Below, one piece after another: positions 7,131-14,197 of a stretch of 23,530 nt of DNA. The stretch spans positions 1 through 23,530 of the forward strand of contig NZ_CAAFRZ010000063.1 of assembly GCF_900765565.1 (NCBI RefSeq), written 5' to 3'. The notes below the pieces were generated by a model that saw only the letters and a program-made list of their open reading frames with translations, had not been told where the DNA came from and made no database searches. The position numbers and the translations under genes were made by a program. Each line of letters starts with the position of its first letter. Position 1 is the stretch's first letter. Origin of the DNA: an uncultured Dialister sp. (GTDB taxonomy: Bacteria > Bacillota > Negativicutes > Veillonellales > Dialisteraceae).

Positions 7131-7136
7131 TCCGGG

Positions 7137-7874
7137 TCAGATGAGAATCATGCTCCCCGCTGCCAGAAGGAGCCCAAAGGTAAGACGATTGAACATTTTC
7201 TGGTTGATCATATCATGAATTTTATTTCCCAGATACACCGCAGCGGCCAGGGGAATCACGCCGAGTGCCAGGAGTTCAAAGAATTCCGGAGTATAGAGAC
7301 CCTTCTGGTAATCGTTGAACATGAGTACCAGGTTCAGGATCGTCCAAACAGAAGCCACATTGGCCCGGAAGGAATCCTTATCCCGGAAGGTCGCCACCAG
7401 GTACACCACCAGCAGGGCGCCGCCGGAAGCGAACATACCATGGATGATGCCGGCTCCCAGCAGCACGGGAATCGCAATCCATGCGGGCAGGGGAGATGTA
7501 CCCTGCTTGAAAATCATATTCTTCAGCGCCACTCCTACGATAATGGCACCATAGAGGGGAACCAAGATCTGCTGATTCACCACATTGTACAGGTGGATGC
7601 CAATGGCCATGCCCACCAGCATGAAAACCACAATCCGAAGAAGTTCCTTTCTATTGATGAAGCTCCGGTTCCTGAACATCAGGTAAGCACACACGAGCCA
7701 GCAGATGGCATTAATCACAGCCTTTGCCATGTCCGGACCATAAAGCAGGATCGTAGGGGGAATAGAAATCATGACCCCCGCGAAACCGGTCAGGGCCTGC
7801 ACGATATTGGAAATAAATACGGCTGCCATAAAAAGCGCCAGTTTGACAAATTCAGGAAGTACCATTAAGTCCAT
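7137..7874 (-). CDS. TauE/SafE-family membrane exporter
   Basis: This polytopic inner-membrane protein belongs to the TauE/SafE (formerly DUF81) family, whose studied members export sulfite, sulfoacetate or related anions. The 245 residues contain about seven to eight hydrophobic segments. The family hallmark near the N terminus is visible as ALTGFAGVMISIPP (about residues 27-40), and the second half repeats the theme with GAGIIHGMFASGGALLVVYL. I chose the ATG at 7874 because AAGGTGA lies five bases upstream and the hydrophobic sequence begins directly after it; the frame stays open for about 40 more codons but that part is polar and lacks a good site. It is monocistronic by appearance. The substrate cannot be read from sequence. 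Confidence 0.82.
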   Translation of the reverse strand: MDLMVLPEFVKLALFMAAVFISNIVQALTGFAGVMISIPPTILLYGPDMAKAVINAICWLVCAYLMFRNRSFINRKELLRIVVFMLVGMAIGIHLYNVVNQQILVPLYGAIIVGVALKNMIFKQGTSPLPAWIAIPVLLGAGIIHGMFASGGALLVVYLVATFRDKDSFRANVASVWTILNLVLMFNDYQKGLYTPEFFELLALGVIPLAAAVYLGNKIHDMINQKMFNRLTFGLLLAAGSMILI

Positions 7875-7949
7875 AAGAGTCACCTTATTCCTATCTATTT
7901 TCAGTGGCAGATGGCATCGATATCCGCCGATATAAATCTTGATGGACCT

Positions 7950-7955
7950 ATTATA
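7950..7955 (-). promoter_or_regulatory. Candidate -10 box for the exporter gene
   Basis: TATAAT is read on the minus strand, about 75 bases before the chosen start codon. No good -35 box is visible, so this is tentative. Confidence 0.3.
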
Positions 7956-8067
7956 ACCCCGGTTTTTACGGAAAAAGGCCATTTCTCCATTCCGCATAGA
8001 TTAATCTAATTATGTTATTGGTTTTCCTGCCATCAATCTCATTTTCGAATAGCTACGAAACAATATT

Positions 8068-8116
8068 ATGATGATTTAAAATCATAACAGTCAGCCAATA
8101 TGATTTAATATCATCA
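8068..8116. promoter_or_regulatory. Paired palindromes, candidate operator
   Basis: ATGATTTAAAATCAT (from 8071) is a perfect 7+1+7 palindrome and ATGATTTAATATCAT (from 8099) a near-perfect one. Their wider contexts (8068-8085 and 8099-8116) are inverted copies of each other. They lie in the intergenic region between the divergent exporter gene and the gene at 8339. The regulator is unknown. The rest of 7875-8338 is AT-rich with no gene; a further hairpin-like stretch lies at 8202-8232. Confidence 0.5.
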
Positions 8117-8252
8117 TAGATAAAATCGAACTTTTTTAAAAAGTACAGTCTCATTAATTCATAGAAACCGCCCGATTCCTACATTCTCCCCGCCTCCGAA
8201 AGGTGTCGCTATAGAATCCTTCTATGTGCACCTATCTCCCCATTGGTACCCC

Positions 8253-8290
8253 TTGACAGGTTTTCAAATTTCCCCGGTATCCTGTATAAT
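8253..8290 (+). promoter_or_regulatory. Candidate promoter of the YbjN-like gene
   Basis: TTGACA (8253-8258) and TATAAT (8285-8290) are both perfect boxes but are 26 bases apart. The true pair may be TTGACA with TATCCT (8278-8283, spacing 19) or TTTTCA (8261) with TATAAT (spacing 18). Confidence 0.45.
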
Positions 8291-8338
8291 AGAAAAAGAT
8301 ATTTCCTGAAAAGTGCCACTGTGCAGAAAGGTCTGATT

Positions 8339-8836
8339 ATGGCTCAAACGATTCCATTCCCCCAGGGAAACGGCAAAAAAAACCTGAAAGCTGATATTTT
8401 TGAAAATTACACAAAAGCCAAGGGGCTCAATTTCTTCAAACGCCGTGACATCCATGATTCCTATGACACCTCCGTCTTCATGACTGCCATCCCCGCAGGA
8501 AAGCATCATAAGCTGGTGGCTGCGGTGATTACGGACAACAGCATGTACATTCTCCTCCGGATCCATCTGGGCACGGCGCCGAAGGGACCTGCCCGGAAGA
8601 CATTCATGGCGTTCCTCAACGACCTGAATGCCCACCATGCCATCATGAAATACACCGTAGGTTTCGATGACAACGTGTTCCTCGATGTCAATACCACTAC
8701 GAAGGCGGAGAAATTTGATCCCGAAGTGGTCCGGGTAACCCTGGATATGATCATCTACCATCTGGGGGAAGTATACGACGACATCGCCCGCCGCCTGGAC
8801 AAGCCGGGAGACGAGACAAACGGATTCAGTCTGTAA
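8339..8836 (+). CDS. YbjN-like domain protein of unknown role
   Basis: The 165-residue product has no signal peptide or membrane segment. The pattern resembles YbjN-type domains, which share the fold of type III secretion chaperones: a conserved polar N-terminal part, strands around AAVITDNSMYILLRIHLG, a helix FMAFLNDLNAHHAIMKY, a strand pair ending VFLDVNTTT, and a long helical C terminus (PEVVRVTLDMIIYHLGEVYDDIARRL). YbjN proteins have no settled function. I chose the ATG at 8339 because AAAGGT lies seven bases upstream; the frame extends further upstream but that part overlaps the candidate promoter. It seems to be transcribed alone; a repeat element follows it. Confidence 0.6.
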   Translation: MAQTIPFPQGNGKKNLKADIFENYTKAKGLNFFKRRDIHDSYDTSVFMTAIPAGKHHKLVAAVITDNSMYILLRIHLGTAPKGPARKTFMAFLNDLNAHHAIMKYTVGFDDNVFLDVNTTTKAEKFDPEVVRVTLDMIIYHLGEVYDDIARRLDKPGDETNGFSL

Positions 8837-8883
8837 AAAAGTTATAAAATATCGTCCTCATTTCTCAGGAAAGAAATGCAGGT

Positions 8884-9207
8884 ATTAGTTAGGAGTTAGG
8901 AGTGAGGAGTGGAGGTGGCGGCGCAGGAATTGGAAAGCGCCGCAAATTTTGGACTTTTTTCCCCCCAATCGTATGAAAGAATGCAGGACAGTTTGTGGGG
9001 AGTGAAGATGTGGCGGTTCAATAATAAAATACCGTAAATTGCAAGGAAACCCAGCACTGATCAAGCAACCCGAATCAGCTGTGGCTTGTCTGTCAGGGCA
9101 GTACCTCGGCGGCATGAGCTTCTGCGGGAGAGAAAGTAGATTATATATTTCGCAGCGCTATATAATTTGTGCGCTGCACCGCCACTCCTAACTCCTAACT
9201 CCTAACT
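8884..9207. repeat. Heptad/GCGGCGC inverted-repeat element
   Basis: The left arm has TTAGGAG/TGAGGAG heptads (8889-8913) and a GCGGCGC to GCGCCGC hairpin (8918-8943). The right arm has a GCAGCGC to GCGCTGC hairpin (9152-9177) and CTCCTAA heptads (9184-9207). Where the right-arm stem has changed, both sides changed (GCAGCGC pairs with GCGCTGC), so pairing is preserved. Confidence 0.85.
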
Positions 9208-9273
9208 ACCAGCTCCCGTCTGTTCAAAGTTCAAATCCATTCTCACAACTCTACCAGAAAAGAGGTTCCTCCC

Positions 9274-9687
9274 ATGATTCGTCCGATTGTCAAAGATATT
9301 CTCTTTCTTTCCCGGAAAGCGGAGAAAGCATCCTTCAAGGACCGGAAGGATGGCCAGGATCTGCTGGATACCCTGGAAGCCCACTTTGAAGACTGCGTAG
9401 GGCTGGCTGCCAATATGATCGGCAGCACGAAGGCCATCATCGCCATCCGGGACGGAGACCGCCCTCTTCTTCTCTACAACCCGGTCATCACAAACCACTC
9501 GCCCACTTCCTACGATACGGAAGAGGGCTGCCTCTCCCTTGCCGGACGGCGCCCCTGCCGGCGGTATGACTGGGTGGAGGTGAAATACGAGGATGAAGCG
9601 TTCCATAAAAAGAGAAAACGGTTCCAGGATTTCACTGCCGAAATCATCCAGCATGAAATGGACCATCTGGAAGGTATACTGATTTAA
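9274..9687 (+). CDS. def: Peptide deformylase, short form
   Basis: This enzyme removes the formyl group from the N-terminal methionine of new proteins using a bound metal. All three family motifs are present: VGLAANMIG (42-50), EGCLS (84-88, with ligand C86) and QHEMDHLEG (126-134, with ligands H127 and H131 and catalytic E128). In motif 1 the usual glutamine (AAxQ) is methionine (M48). This substitution and the short 137-residue length are, as I recall, typical of a second deformylase type in Clostridia and Negativicutes, so the main deformylase is probably elsewhere. AGAGG lies eight bases before the ATG. A terminator follows, so it is probably a single-gene unit. Confidence 0.9.
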   Translation: MIRPIVKDILFLSRKAEKASFKDRKDGQDLLDTLEAHFEDCVGLAANMIGSTKAIIAIRDGDRPLLLYNPVITNHSPTSYDTEEGCLSLAGRRPCRRYDWVEVKYEDEAFHKKRKRFQDFTAEIIQHEMDHLEGILI

Positions 9688-9708
9688 GAAAGCATCGCTG
9701 ATTCTCCT

Positions 9709-9738
9709 GGCCTCACCCTTGGGCGTGAGGTCTTTTTA
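9709..9738 (+). terminator. Intrinsic terminator after def
   Basis: The arms GGCCTCAC and GTGAGG with a short loop are followed by TCTTTTTATT, 22 bases after the def stop codon. Confidence 0.85.
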
Positions 9739-9813
9739 TTGTCCCAATGTCCCTTCCGAGGCCAGGGGGAATTCCTGTTTTCCTATCCCAATAAAATTCC
9801 CATTCCTTCTTCA

Positions 9814-9842
9814 TGTTCATAAAACAATAAATAGGTTATAAT
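9814..9842 (+). promoter_or_regulatory. Candidate promoter of the opine dehydrogenase-like gene
   Basis: TATAAT at 9837-9842 has a weak -35 (TGTTCA, 9814-9819) 17 bases upstream. It lies directly after the def terminator and before a gene with a strong ribosome binding site. Confidence 0.5.
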
Positions 9843-9896
9843 AATAAGGATCTCGGTCCGGTGTTTTTATTCTGCCGGATTCTGTAGGAGGAACGA

Positions 9897-10925
9897 ATGA
9901 ATATCACCATCATCGGTGCCGGCAGTACGGCCCTGGCCGGCGCCGCATTTTTTAACCTGAAAAATATTCCCTGCAAAGTATTCGTACGGAACCGACTGAA
10001 AGCGGCTTTCTGGAACCGGACGCCCCTTACGGTCCGGGGAAAGATGGATGCTTCTTTCTTCGTGCCTGTGGTGACGGATCTGAAAGAGGCCTGCGAGGAG
10101 GCAGACATTCTCATGGTCTGCACCCACGCCACGGACCACGAAGCGGTGGTGGAAGAAGTGGCGCCTTACCTTCACGAAGGGCAGTGCCTTCTTTTCATGA
10201 ACGGCTGCTGGGGGGCCATCAAGGCCTGCCGGGTCCTTTCGAAGAAGCAGGGGGTGCCGGACATCACCATTGCCGAAACTGCCAACATGCCTTTTATTTC
10301 CAGGCTCTCCCAGGACTATAAATGCCTCGATTTCAAGGCCATGAAAGAAGAAATCGGCTATTCCTGCCTGGGAGAGGAAGGGGAGCTCAGCAATCTCTTC
10401 CACCTCATGGCATCCAAAGTAAGCCGGGTCGCATCCCCCGCATCCACGTCCCTTTCCGCCACGAACCCCATCATCCACGTCACCCAGTGCCTCTTCAATA
10501 TCACCCGCATTGAAAACGGGGAATCCTTCCATTTCTTTGGGACTCCCCTGACAAAACGGGTGGCGGACTACATGGAAGCCTGCGATAATGAACGGATTGC
10601 CATCGGAAAAGCCCTGGGCCTCTCCCTTTCCTCCCTGCTGGATGTACTTAATGCGTCCTGGGGAGAGAAAAAGGAGACCCTCTATGAGGCCCTCACGGAG
10701 AATGAATCCTATAAAACCGTCATGGGCCCCGCCGACCTTTCGGGCCGGTATCTTTCGGAAGACCTGCCCTGCGGTATGGGAAGCCTCCGGGACCTGGCGG
10801 ATATGATGCACGTGGATGCCCCTCACATCCGCAGCCTCGTGGATACCCTGTCCCTCTATCTCGGAACCCCCTATACCCCCTTTCTGACTCCCCAGGACCT
10901 GCGGGTCATTAAAAGTCTGAAATAG
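9897..10925 (+). CDS. Octopine/nopaline dehydrogenase-family NAD(P)-dependent oxidoreductase
   Basis: Family members join an amino acid to a 2-oxo acid by reductive condensation, or act in reverse. The Rossmann start IIGAGSTALAGA (residues 5-16) binds NAD(P)H. The helical octopine dehydrogenase domain begins at about 185 with NPIIHVTQCLFN (190-201), where H194 matches the conserved catalytic histidine. Further family features are FHFFGTPLT, then EACDNERIAIGKALGL. The 342 residues fit the family. TAGGAGG at 9885-9891 sets the start. The secreted-protein gene follows 44 bases later with no terminator between, so the two are probably co-transcribed. No nicotianamine synthase-like gene or opine transporter is nearby, so a metallophore role is not supported; the substrates are unknown. 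Confidence 0.8.
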   Translation: MNITIIGAGSTALAGAAFFNLKNIPCKVFVRNRLKAAFWNRTPLTVRGKMDASFFVPVVTDLKEACEEADILMVCTHATDHEAVVEEVAPYLHEGQCLLFMNGCWGAIKACRVLSKKQGVPDITIAETANMPFISRLSQDYKCLDFKAMKEEIGYSCLGEEGELSNLFHLMASKVSRVASPASTSLSATNPIIHVTQCLFNITRIENGESFHFFGTPLTKRVADYMEACDNERIAIGKALGLSLSSLLDVLNASWGEKKETLYEALTENESYKTVMGPADLSGRYLSEDLPCGMGSLRDLADMMHVDAPHIRSLVDTLSLYLGTPYTPFLTPQDLRVIKSLK

Positions 10926-10969
10926 AACAGGCTGTCCGAAAAGCCATTCGTTTCCAAAGGAGGATTTTT

Positions 10970-11710
10970 ATGAAGAAACTGCTGGTCCCATTCCTGGCTG
11001 CCTACCTGCTCATGGGCGGAACCCAGACCATGGCGGAGAATTGGATTTCCTTCCAGGATTCCACCACCACCCAGGTCGATACTGATTCCTACGTGGACAG
11101 CGGCCTCCGTTCTTCCCTGAACATCAAATCCCTTGGGAAAGACGGTACCACCATTTCTACCATTGAATTTGACAAGGACCAAAGGGCTTACCGGGTAGCA
11201 GAAATGAAGACCTTTGATTCCACCGGGAAAGAAACCCACGAATTCAAGTACAGCGATGATCCCCAGAACTGGAGCCGCCTCGTACCCCATTCCTTCGGCA
11301 TGAACCTCTATACCCACTACGTGGCCAACCCGCTTCCCCGGTTCGTGAAGCCCCTGTGGCTCCAGGTCTATAAGGAACAGGGCGTCCGTTTCCACGGCAG
11401 CACCTACGATGTGGAGAAAAATACCATCACCTATAAAGATGGCTATGCCACATTCTGGGTCCGCATTTCCTATCCCTGGAAGGACCAGAATTTTTCTTCC
11501 GTCATTTACCACGTGAAAATGGATGTGCCCCATAAACGGATCCAGACTCTGTCCATGACCCGCTACGGTTACGATGGAAAGATCCAGAGCCACGGCGCCG
11601 GCACCACAGACCGGGAAGCCATCGCGCCCGATTCCCCCATGGAAAAGATCCATGATTACATCAATAAAGAACTCCTGGCCGGTCACATCCGCATGCTGTC
11701 GTCGCTGTGA
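10970..11710 (+). CDS. Secreted protein with two related beta-rich domains
   Basis: I do not recognise a characterised protein. The 246 residues start with a clear signal peptide (MKKLLVPFLAAYLLMG, likely cleaved after TMA at 22). There is no lipobox cysteine, and the mature protein contains no cysteines. It splits into two segments, about 24-117 and 131-236, that appear to share one plan: an opening Trp, VDTDSYVD or DVEKNTITYKDG, an alternating beta stretch (AYRVAEMKTFD; IQTLSMTRYGYDGK) and a closing helix. This resembles the small Adhesin_E-type domains of secreted proteins in other outer-membraned bacteria, an inference only. AAAGGAGG sits six bases before the ATG. It probably shares a transcript with the opine dehydrogenase-like gene and acts in the periplasm or at the cell surface. 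Confidence 0.7.
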   Translation: MKKLLVPFLAAYLLMGGTQTMAENWISFQDSTTTQVDTDSYVDSGLRSSLNIKSLGKDGTTISTIEFDKDQRAYRVAEMKTFDSTGKETHEFKYSDDPQNWSRLVPHSFGMNLYTHYVANPLPRFVKPLWLQVYKEQGVRFHGSTYDVEKNTITYKDGYATFWVRISYPWKDQNFSSVIYHVKMDVPHKRIQTLSMTRYGYDGKIQSHGAGTTDREAIAPDSPMEKIHDYINKELLAGHIRMLSSL

Positions 11711-11754
11711 GGCATTTCTGGTACTGGCGGTCAGTGTCACTGGCATGGGGGGCT

Positions 11755-12065
11755 TCCAGCTATTAGTTGCCAGCCACCAGGAAAGCTGTCTCGCCTACGG
11801 CATGAAAGACAACCGAAGAATGGGCCAGGCGCCGAAGGCTAATCAGTTTTCCTAAAAGCTAACAGCCAGGGAAGCGCTGATTAATTCGCAGAGTCAGATT
11901 TCATAAGGGTTTTTATGCACTGCTTCGTCATAACTCTCCTTAAATAGCTCGCTATTCGCGTCGAGTTATTCCTCGCATTGCATAAAAACCCAAGAATGAA
12001 ATCTGACAACGATTTAATCAGTGCTTCCCTAGAAGCTAAAAGCCCCACGCCAGCTGACTCTACCG
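11755..12065. repeat. Composite interspersed repeat
   Basis: The outer ends resemble the GCTAGCTGTTAGC-type ends at 2000 and 2537 (here AGCTATTAGTTGCC and AGAAGCTAAAAGCC). The first inner unit is a hairpin bounded by CCAGGAAAGCTG and CAGTTTTCC (about 11778-11852). The second is the palindrome at 11868-12030. An inverted copy starts the window (1-238). No gene is seen from 11711 to 12086. Confidence 0.8.
11868..12030. repeat. 163-bp imperfect palindrome
   Basis: The left end AGGGAAGCGCTGATTAA and right end TTAATCAGTGCTTCCCT are inverted copies. Inside, TCAGATTTCAT and ATGAAATCTGA, then GGGTTTTTATGCA and TGCATAAAAACCC, continue the pairing, so nearly the whole unit could fold into one long hairpin. 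Confidence 0.85.
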
Positions 12066-12086
12066 GTCAACACACAATTATAAACC

Positions 12087-12884
12087 ATGATACGAATCTA
12101 CACACATACAAAAAATGAAATAGAATCCCAGTCCTGCTACGGCGCCTTCCTGAAAGGGACCATTCCGACGGAAGGATGGATCCTCGTAGAAGGGCCGCAC
12201 CTGTACCTCTTCCACGAGAAGCCTTTTATCCCGGAGGGAGAAGCCCTGCCGGTAACTGCCGGTCCGGTGGACTGGATTTTTTCTTCCCTTCCCGAAGAAA
12301 AGGCCCGGGCCGCCTATACCGCTTTTCTTACCGGCCGCCGGCTTCCCGCTGGAAGTGCCCTGGCCGCCGGTGAAGGGAAAGTCCTTGCCTTCCCATCGGA
12401 TGCCTGGGAACCGGACCTGGGGACCATGGATATATACCATCTTCCCTTTGACCCGCTGGAAGAAGTACTGACACCCCAGGAAATCGCAAAGCTCTACAGC
12501 ATTGATGCGAAGCGGGTCCAGTCGGACTGCGAACGGGCGGGAGAAGGAAACCTCTTTTCCCTTTCGGAAGTACGGAAATCCGGAAATACCTGGCTCATCC
12601 TGAAGACCGCTGCCAGGAGGGTATATAAGAATGAGGAAGCAGAGAAACTTCCTTTGAATCCCCTGCTTCTCGTCTTCTCTACCATAGAGGCCGCCCATAT
12701 CTGGAACCGGGACAGCGGCGTCGTACGCAGTGCCGCCGCCGGAGCCGGCCACGCTGCCGCCCGTATGCATGAGGGCGACCGGCGGAAATCGGGCCGCACC
12801 TGGCTCGTCACCAGGGATGCCATGGACCGCCTCTTCGGCCAGGCCCTGCCGGGGCCCATGAAAGAAGCCATGAAGTGGATGTGA
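12087..12884 (+). CDS. Putative DNA-binding protein with two tandem HTH-like repeats
   Basis: The 265-residue protein has an unrecognised N-terminal part (1-125) and two related C-terminal units. Unit 1 (about 127-180) runs LTPQEIAKLYSID to RKSGNTWLILKTAARRVY; unit 2 (about 197-250) runs FSTIEAAHIWNRD to RKSGRTWLVTRDAMDRLFG. Each looks like a small helix-turn-helix domain known from many Firmicute proteins, in which a KxGxxWL hairpin follows the recognition helix. Such domains usually occur singly in short antitoxin- or regulator-like proteins, so the tandem arrangement is unusual. A DNA-binding role is inferred. There is no clear ribosome binding site before the ATG, which lies just after AATTATAAACC; translation may be weak or leaderless. 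It has no operon partner: repeats lie on both sides. Confidence 0.65.
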   Translation: MIRIYTHTKNEIESQSCYGAFLKGTIPTEGWILVEGPHLYLFHEKPFIPEGEALPVTAGPVDWIFSSLPEEKARAAYTAFLTGRRLPAGSALAAGEGKVLAFPSDAWEPDLGTMDIYHLPFDPLEEVLTPQEIAKLYSIDAKRVQSDCERAGEGNLFSLSEVRKSGNTWLILKTAARRVYKNEEAEKLPLNPLLLVFSTIEAAHIWNRDSGVVRSAAAGAGHAAARMHEGDRRKSGRTWLVTRDAMDRLFGQALPGPMKEAMKWM

Positions 12885-13060
12885 TGGGCTTCGCCGCTTC
12901 GCGGCAGAATTGGGATTTGAGAGTTGAGGTTCCGCGGCTTCGCCGCCGGATGGATGCGGCGAAGCCGCTGAACCGGCATATATCATTGCGGCGCTTCTAA
13001 TTTTGTGCGCCGCACCATCACTCCTCACTCCTCACTCCTCACTCCTCACTCCTCACTTTT
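12885..13060. repeat. Repeat fragments including one heptad/GCGGCGC arm
   Basis: GCGGCGC to GCGCCGC (12988-13013) is followed by five or six CTCCTCA heptads (13017-13056), the right arm of the heptad family. A matching left arm is not evident. GCGGCTTCGCCGC and GCGGCGAAGCCGC palindromes at 12931-12969 recur at 6428 and 21238. Confidence 0.75.
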
Positions 13061-13111
13061 CCCTTTTCTTAACCGATGTATCTATCATACCCCTGCCATC
13101 ATCCCTTCCCC

Positions 13112-13141
13112 TTGCATTTTCTCCTGCATCTGTGTTATATT
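13112..13141 (+). promoter_or_regulatory. Candidate promoter of the T-box operon
   Basis: TTGCAT (13112-13117) and TATATT (13136-13141) are separated by 18 bases, placing the transcript start about 20 bases before the T-box stem I. Confidence 0.55.
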
Positions 13142-13164
13142 GAACATAATTGATATGTTATCCA

Positions 13165-13410
13165 TAGCAGTGCAAGGACAAGAGAGAGTACATGGATGGA
13201 ACCATACCAGAGAGCCCCGGCGGTGGAAAGGGGCATGGGAATTGCATGGAAGTGCCTCTTCGAGCAGGCGGGCTGAAGGAATGTAGGCCGCCCGGGGTGC
13301 CCGTTACAGCTCGTAGTCATATGGACTAACCAAGGTTTTCCCGGTGACGGGAAAATGAATTTGGGTGGAACACGGAAATCTCCGTCCCATGGGATGGAGA
13401 TTTTTTATAT
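13165..13410 (+). promoter_or_regulatory. T-box riboswitch, specifier reads UGC (Cys)
   Basis: The leader has all the hallmarks of a T-box that senses uncharged tRNA. Stem I carries AGAGAGTA (13183-13190), an AGAGAG bulge and GGCGGTGGAAAG in its upper part. The T-box sequence AATTTGGGTGGAACACGG is at 13358-13375. The specifier is found by aligning with the B. subtilis glyQS leader as I remember it: there GAA-A-GGC precedes the closing stem; here GAA-G-TGC does, giving TGC at 13253-13255. The base after TGGA-type pairing (A) fits the U73 of tRNA-Cys. Uncharged tRNA-Cys would favour antitermination and expression of the transporter. Confidence 0.9.
13377..13406 (+). terminator. T-box-controlled terminator
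   Basis: The arms AATCTCCGTCCC and GGGATGGAGATT with one G-U pair are followed by a T-run to 13406. It overlaps the 3' side of the antiterminator region, as expected for a T-box, and lies 35 bases before the ATPase gene. Confidence 0.9.
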
Positions 13411-13440
13411 TGCTTTGATTGAAAAGAAAGAAGGCCTTTT

Positions 13441-14196
13441 ATGTCTCTTGTATTACAGGCGGAGCACATCCGCAAATCCTTTGGCAGCCACGAAGTGCTG
13501 AAAGATGTCAGCCTCTCCGTAGAGAAGGGCAGTGTGGTCTCCATTCTGGGCCCCTCGGGCACCGGGAAAACTACCTTCCTCCGCTGCCTCAATTATCTGG
13601 AAAAGCCGGATGCCGGAAAGCTCACCATCAGCGACGTTTCCGTCGATTTTTCCCATATCACGAAGAAAGAAGTGCAGCAGCTCCGCCGGAAGTCCACCAT
13701 GGTTTTCCAGTCCTTCAACCTCTTCAAGAACAAGACGGTCCTGGAGAACGTGACGGAAGGCCTCATCTACGGCTATGGCAAAACGAAGAAAGAAGCCAAT
13801 GAAATCGCCATGAAGGAGCTGGAACGGGTGCACATGGCGGACTATGCAAAAATGTACCCCTCCGCCCTCTCCGGCGGTATGCAGCAGCGGGTAGGCATTG
13901 CCCGGGCCCTGGCGCCAAGGCCCGATGTGATTCTCTTCGATGAACCTACGTCCGCCCTGGATCCGGAACTGGTGGGGGAAGTACTGGACACCATCGCCGC
14001 CGTGGCCACCCTGGGCATCACCATGATCATCGTCACCCATGAAATGCACTTTGCCAAAGAAGTGTCTTCGAAGGTGGTCTTCATGGCGGATGGCCACATC
14101 GTGGAAGAAGGGACTCCTGACGACATCTTTACCCATCCGAAGGAAGAAAAGACCCGGCAGTTCCTGCAGCGCATGTTGAAACGGGAAGAGGGATAA
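13441..14196 (+). CDS. Amino-acid ABC transporter ATP-binding protein
   Basis: This is the ATPase of a polar amino-acid importer. It has Walker [10 protein letters not shown] (37-45), Q-loop VFQSFN (Q90), signature LSGGMQQR (143-150), Walker B VILFDEP (163-169) and the H-loop VTHEM (H200). The 251 residues and the order ATPase-permease-permease resemble cystine importers such as B. subtilis TcyLMN, and the T-box specifier points to cysteine, so cystine or cysteine is the likely cargo; this is inference. GAAGG precedes the ATG by seven bases. The first permease gene begins two bases after the stop. No solute-binding protein gene is in the operon. Confidence 0.93.
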   Translation: MSLVLQAEHIRKSFGSHEVLKDVSLSVEKGSVVSILGPSGTGKTTFLRCLNYLEKPDAGKLTISDVSVDFSHITKKEVQQLRRKSTMVFQSFNLFKNKTVLENVTEGLIYGYGKTKKEANEIAMKELERVHMADYAKMYPSALSGGMQQRVGIARALAPRPDVILFDEPTSALDPELVGEVLDTIAAVATLGITMIIVTHEMHFAKEVSSKVVFMADGHIVEEGTPDDIFTHPKEEKTRQFLQRMLKREEG

Positions 14197-14197
14197 T

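Noticed and set aside
7095..7868. 257-codon open frame on the plus strand
   Set aside because: It is antisense to the TauE/SafE exporter gene, and its His/Gln-rich product is typical of antisense translation.
9867..10826. 319-codon open frame on the minus strand
   Set aside because: It is antisense to the octopine dehydrogenase-family gene, with no start signal.
9897..10925. Opine metallophore (staphylopine-type) synthesis locus
   Set aside because: Only the dehydrogenase-like gene is present; the nicotianamine synthase-like gene, racemase and transporter expected for such a locus are missing.
12078..13028. 316-codon open frame on the minus strand
   Set aside because: It is antisense to the tandem-HTH gene and starts within repeats; its Pro/Arg/Gly-rich composition is unlike a real protein here.
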